Origin: Sphingobium sp. AP49
GTDB lineage: Bacteria; Pseudomonadota; Alphaproteobacteria; Sphingomonadales; Sphingomonadaceae
Reading direction: 5' to 3'
DNA length: 64,000 nucleotides
Assembly: GCF_000281715.2 (NCBI RefSeq)
Contig: NZ_CP124576.1
Span: forward strand, 1,743,501 to 1,807,500
Below are positions 63,107 to 64,000 of the stretch, piece after piece (the stretch's first letter is position 1; each line of letters starts with the position of its first letter). The position numbers were made by a program, and so were the translations under genes. The notes under the pieces are model-generated. The model was not told the origin of the DNA. It saw only the letters and a program-made list of their open reading frames with translations, and did no database searches.

Positions 63107-64000
63107 TCAGGATGGTCGGATCACGCAACGAAAGCCGATATGGCTGGTCGACGTATCGACCGGCTGGGCGTGGCGCGCGGCGGGTCGATAACGCTGGCAG
63201 TAATTGGGGGCGCATAGATGCGATCCGCCCTTGAGCACCTTGCGCGGAATGCGGATCTGCGGCTGCTGTGGATCATAGCTGCCATCGCTGGCGTCGTTGC
63301 GCGGATTGCGCGGTGCGCAGCACGGGCGGGCAGGATCGGCCTGGTGTCGGGCAGCGTAGAAATCCTCTGTCCACTCCCAGACATTGCCGATCATGTCGTG
63401 CAAGCCATAGCCGTTGGCGGGGTAATGGCCGACTGGCGATGTCCGTTCATAGCCGTCGATCAGCAGATTTTCGGCTGGAAAGGCGCCCTGCCAGAAATTC
63501 GCCAGTGCCTTGCCGTCGGGCATCAGTTCGTCGCCCCAGGCATATTCCAGACCATCAAAACCGCCGCGCGCGGCAAATTCCCATTCCGCCTCGGTTGGCA
63601 ACGCCTTGCCGGCCCAGGCGGCATAGGCGATGGCATCGGCATAATTGACATGCACCACGGGATGATCGTCGATCGCGGCGACCGAACTGTCAGGGCCTAG
63701 CGGATGCTGCCAATCAGCGTCGAACACATAACGCCACCACTGGCTCCAGTCGTTGAGCGGCACCGGCTTGGGGGTCGGCATGAACACGAGTGATGCGGGC
63801 CGCAGCATCTCGGGCAAGGCACCGGGATAGTCGGCAGGATCGGGTGATATCTGCGCCGAAGTCACATGGCCGGTCGCCTCGACGAAGCGGCGATAGTCCC
63901 GGTTCGTGACGGGCGTGGCATCCATCCAGAAGCCATCGACCTGGACCGGATGGGCAGGGGCTTCCTCGGGATAATGGCGGTCGGATCCCATGATGAAGCG
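63107..64000 (-). CDS. Formylglycine-generating enzyme family protein (partial, 5' end cut)
   Basis: SUMF1/FGE-fold protein of at least 297 residues, open to the window edge. The visible sequence begins RFIMGSDRHYPEEAPAH, normally preceded by a short N-terminal stretch, so only the first part is missing. The catalytic pair of cysteines is present in GGSHLCAPNYCQRYRPAAR, with GNVWEWTEDF and PTEAEWEFAARGG. It should oxidise a Cys of sulfatases or phosphonate monoester hydrolases to formylglycine with copper and oxygen. No sulfatase gene lies in the window. Confidence 0.92.
   Translation of the reverse strand, partial: RFIMGSDRHYPEEAPAHPVQVDGFWMDATPVTNRDYRRFVEATGHVTSAQISPDPADYPGALPEMLRPASLVFMPTPKPVPLNDWSQWWRYVFDADWQHPLGPDSSVAAIDDHPVVHVNYADAIAYAAWAGKALPTEAEWEFAARGGFDGLEYAWGDELMPDGKALANFWQGAFPAENLLIDGYERTSPVGHYPANGYGLHDMIGNVWEWTEDFYAARHQADPARPCCAPRNPRNDASDGSYDPQQPQIRIPRKVLKGGSHLCAPNYCQRYRPAARHAQPVDTSTSHIGFRCVIRPS

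Overview
The window is chromosomal DNA from a high-GC alphaproteobacterium, most likely a member of the Sphingomonadaceae (Sphingobium or a close relative). This is inferred from gene orders familiar from that group: nuoA-N followed by birA, coaX, an RNase J gene and a DUF1467 gene; eno, ftsB, pdhA and a lipoyl-fused pdhB; yqeY, dnaG and rpoD next to carA and carB. The species cannot be named from the sequence alone. No rRNA, tRNA, CRISPR array, prophage, transposase or plasmid gene was seen.

Layout. 1-7.4 kb holds mixed metabolic and envelope genes: a DmpA-type peptidase, thiE, a GST divergent from a MarR regulator, a DUF1622 membrane protein, an L,D-transpeptidase overlapping an M23 endopeptidase, efp, a small secreted protein and suhB. 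7.7-22.3 kb is a complete 14-gene respiratory complex I operon (nuoA to nuoN), tightly coupled by start/stop overlaps. It runs on into birA (with an apparent CTG start), coaX and RNase J, which ends at a strong terminator. 25.5-35.5 kb is accessory: DUF1467, small orphans, a repeat-rich 490-base gap, a CoxE-like VWA protein, a soluble chemoreceptor-like protein, DUF817, a frameshifted GFA-family gene, a MoxR-type ATPase, and a large protein made of two tandem SGNH-like domains.

35.5-47 kb is the macromolecular synthesis region: rpoD, dnaG and yqeY on the minus strand, then carA, rraB, an AT-rich orphan, carB, greA and a rhomboid protease on the plus strand. 47-49.4 kb holds DUF4170 and a four-gene YqjD/YqjE-like membrane cluster. 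49.6-54 kb links glycolysis to acetyl-CoA: eno, ftsB, pdhA, pdhB. 54-57.3 kb has three TadE/TadG-type genes without any Tad secretion machinery in the window. The last part holds a squalene/phytoene synthase-like protein, an EF-hand protein, trmFO, a cytosolic PAS histidine kinase, an outer-membrane beta-barrel and a formylglycine-generating enzyme cut by the window end.

The most unusual signals are these: a 33-base element, 32/33 identical, in the leader of efp and directly abutting the trmFO start codon, with a small ORF and a terminator-like hairpin on the efp side; the AT-rich orphan translationally coupled between rraB and carB; the tandem SGNH-like protein; a TTGCAA-N3-TTGC(A/G)A element upstream of both the complex I and pyruvate dehydrogenase genes; and several palindromic intergenic repeats. 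Start codons were moved from the longest open frame wherever overlap, Shine-Dalgarno spacing or family alignment argued for it.
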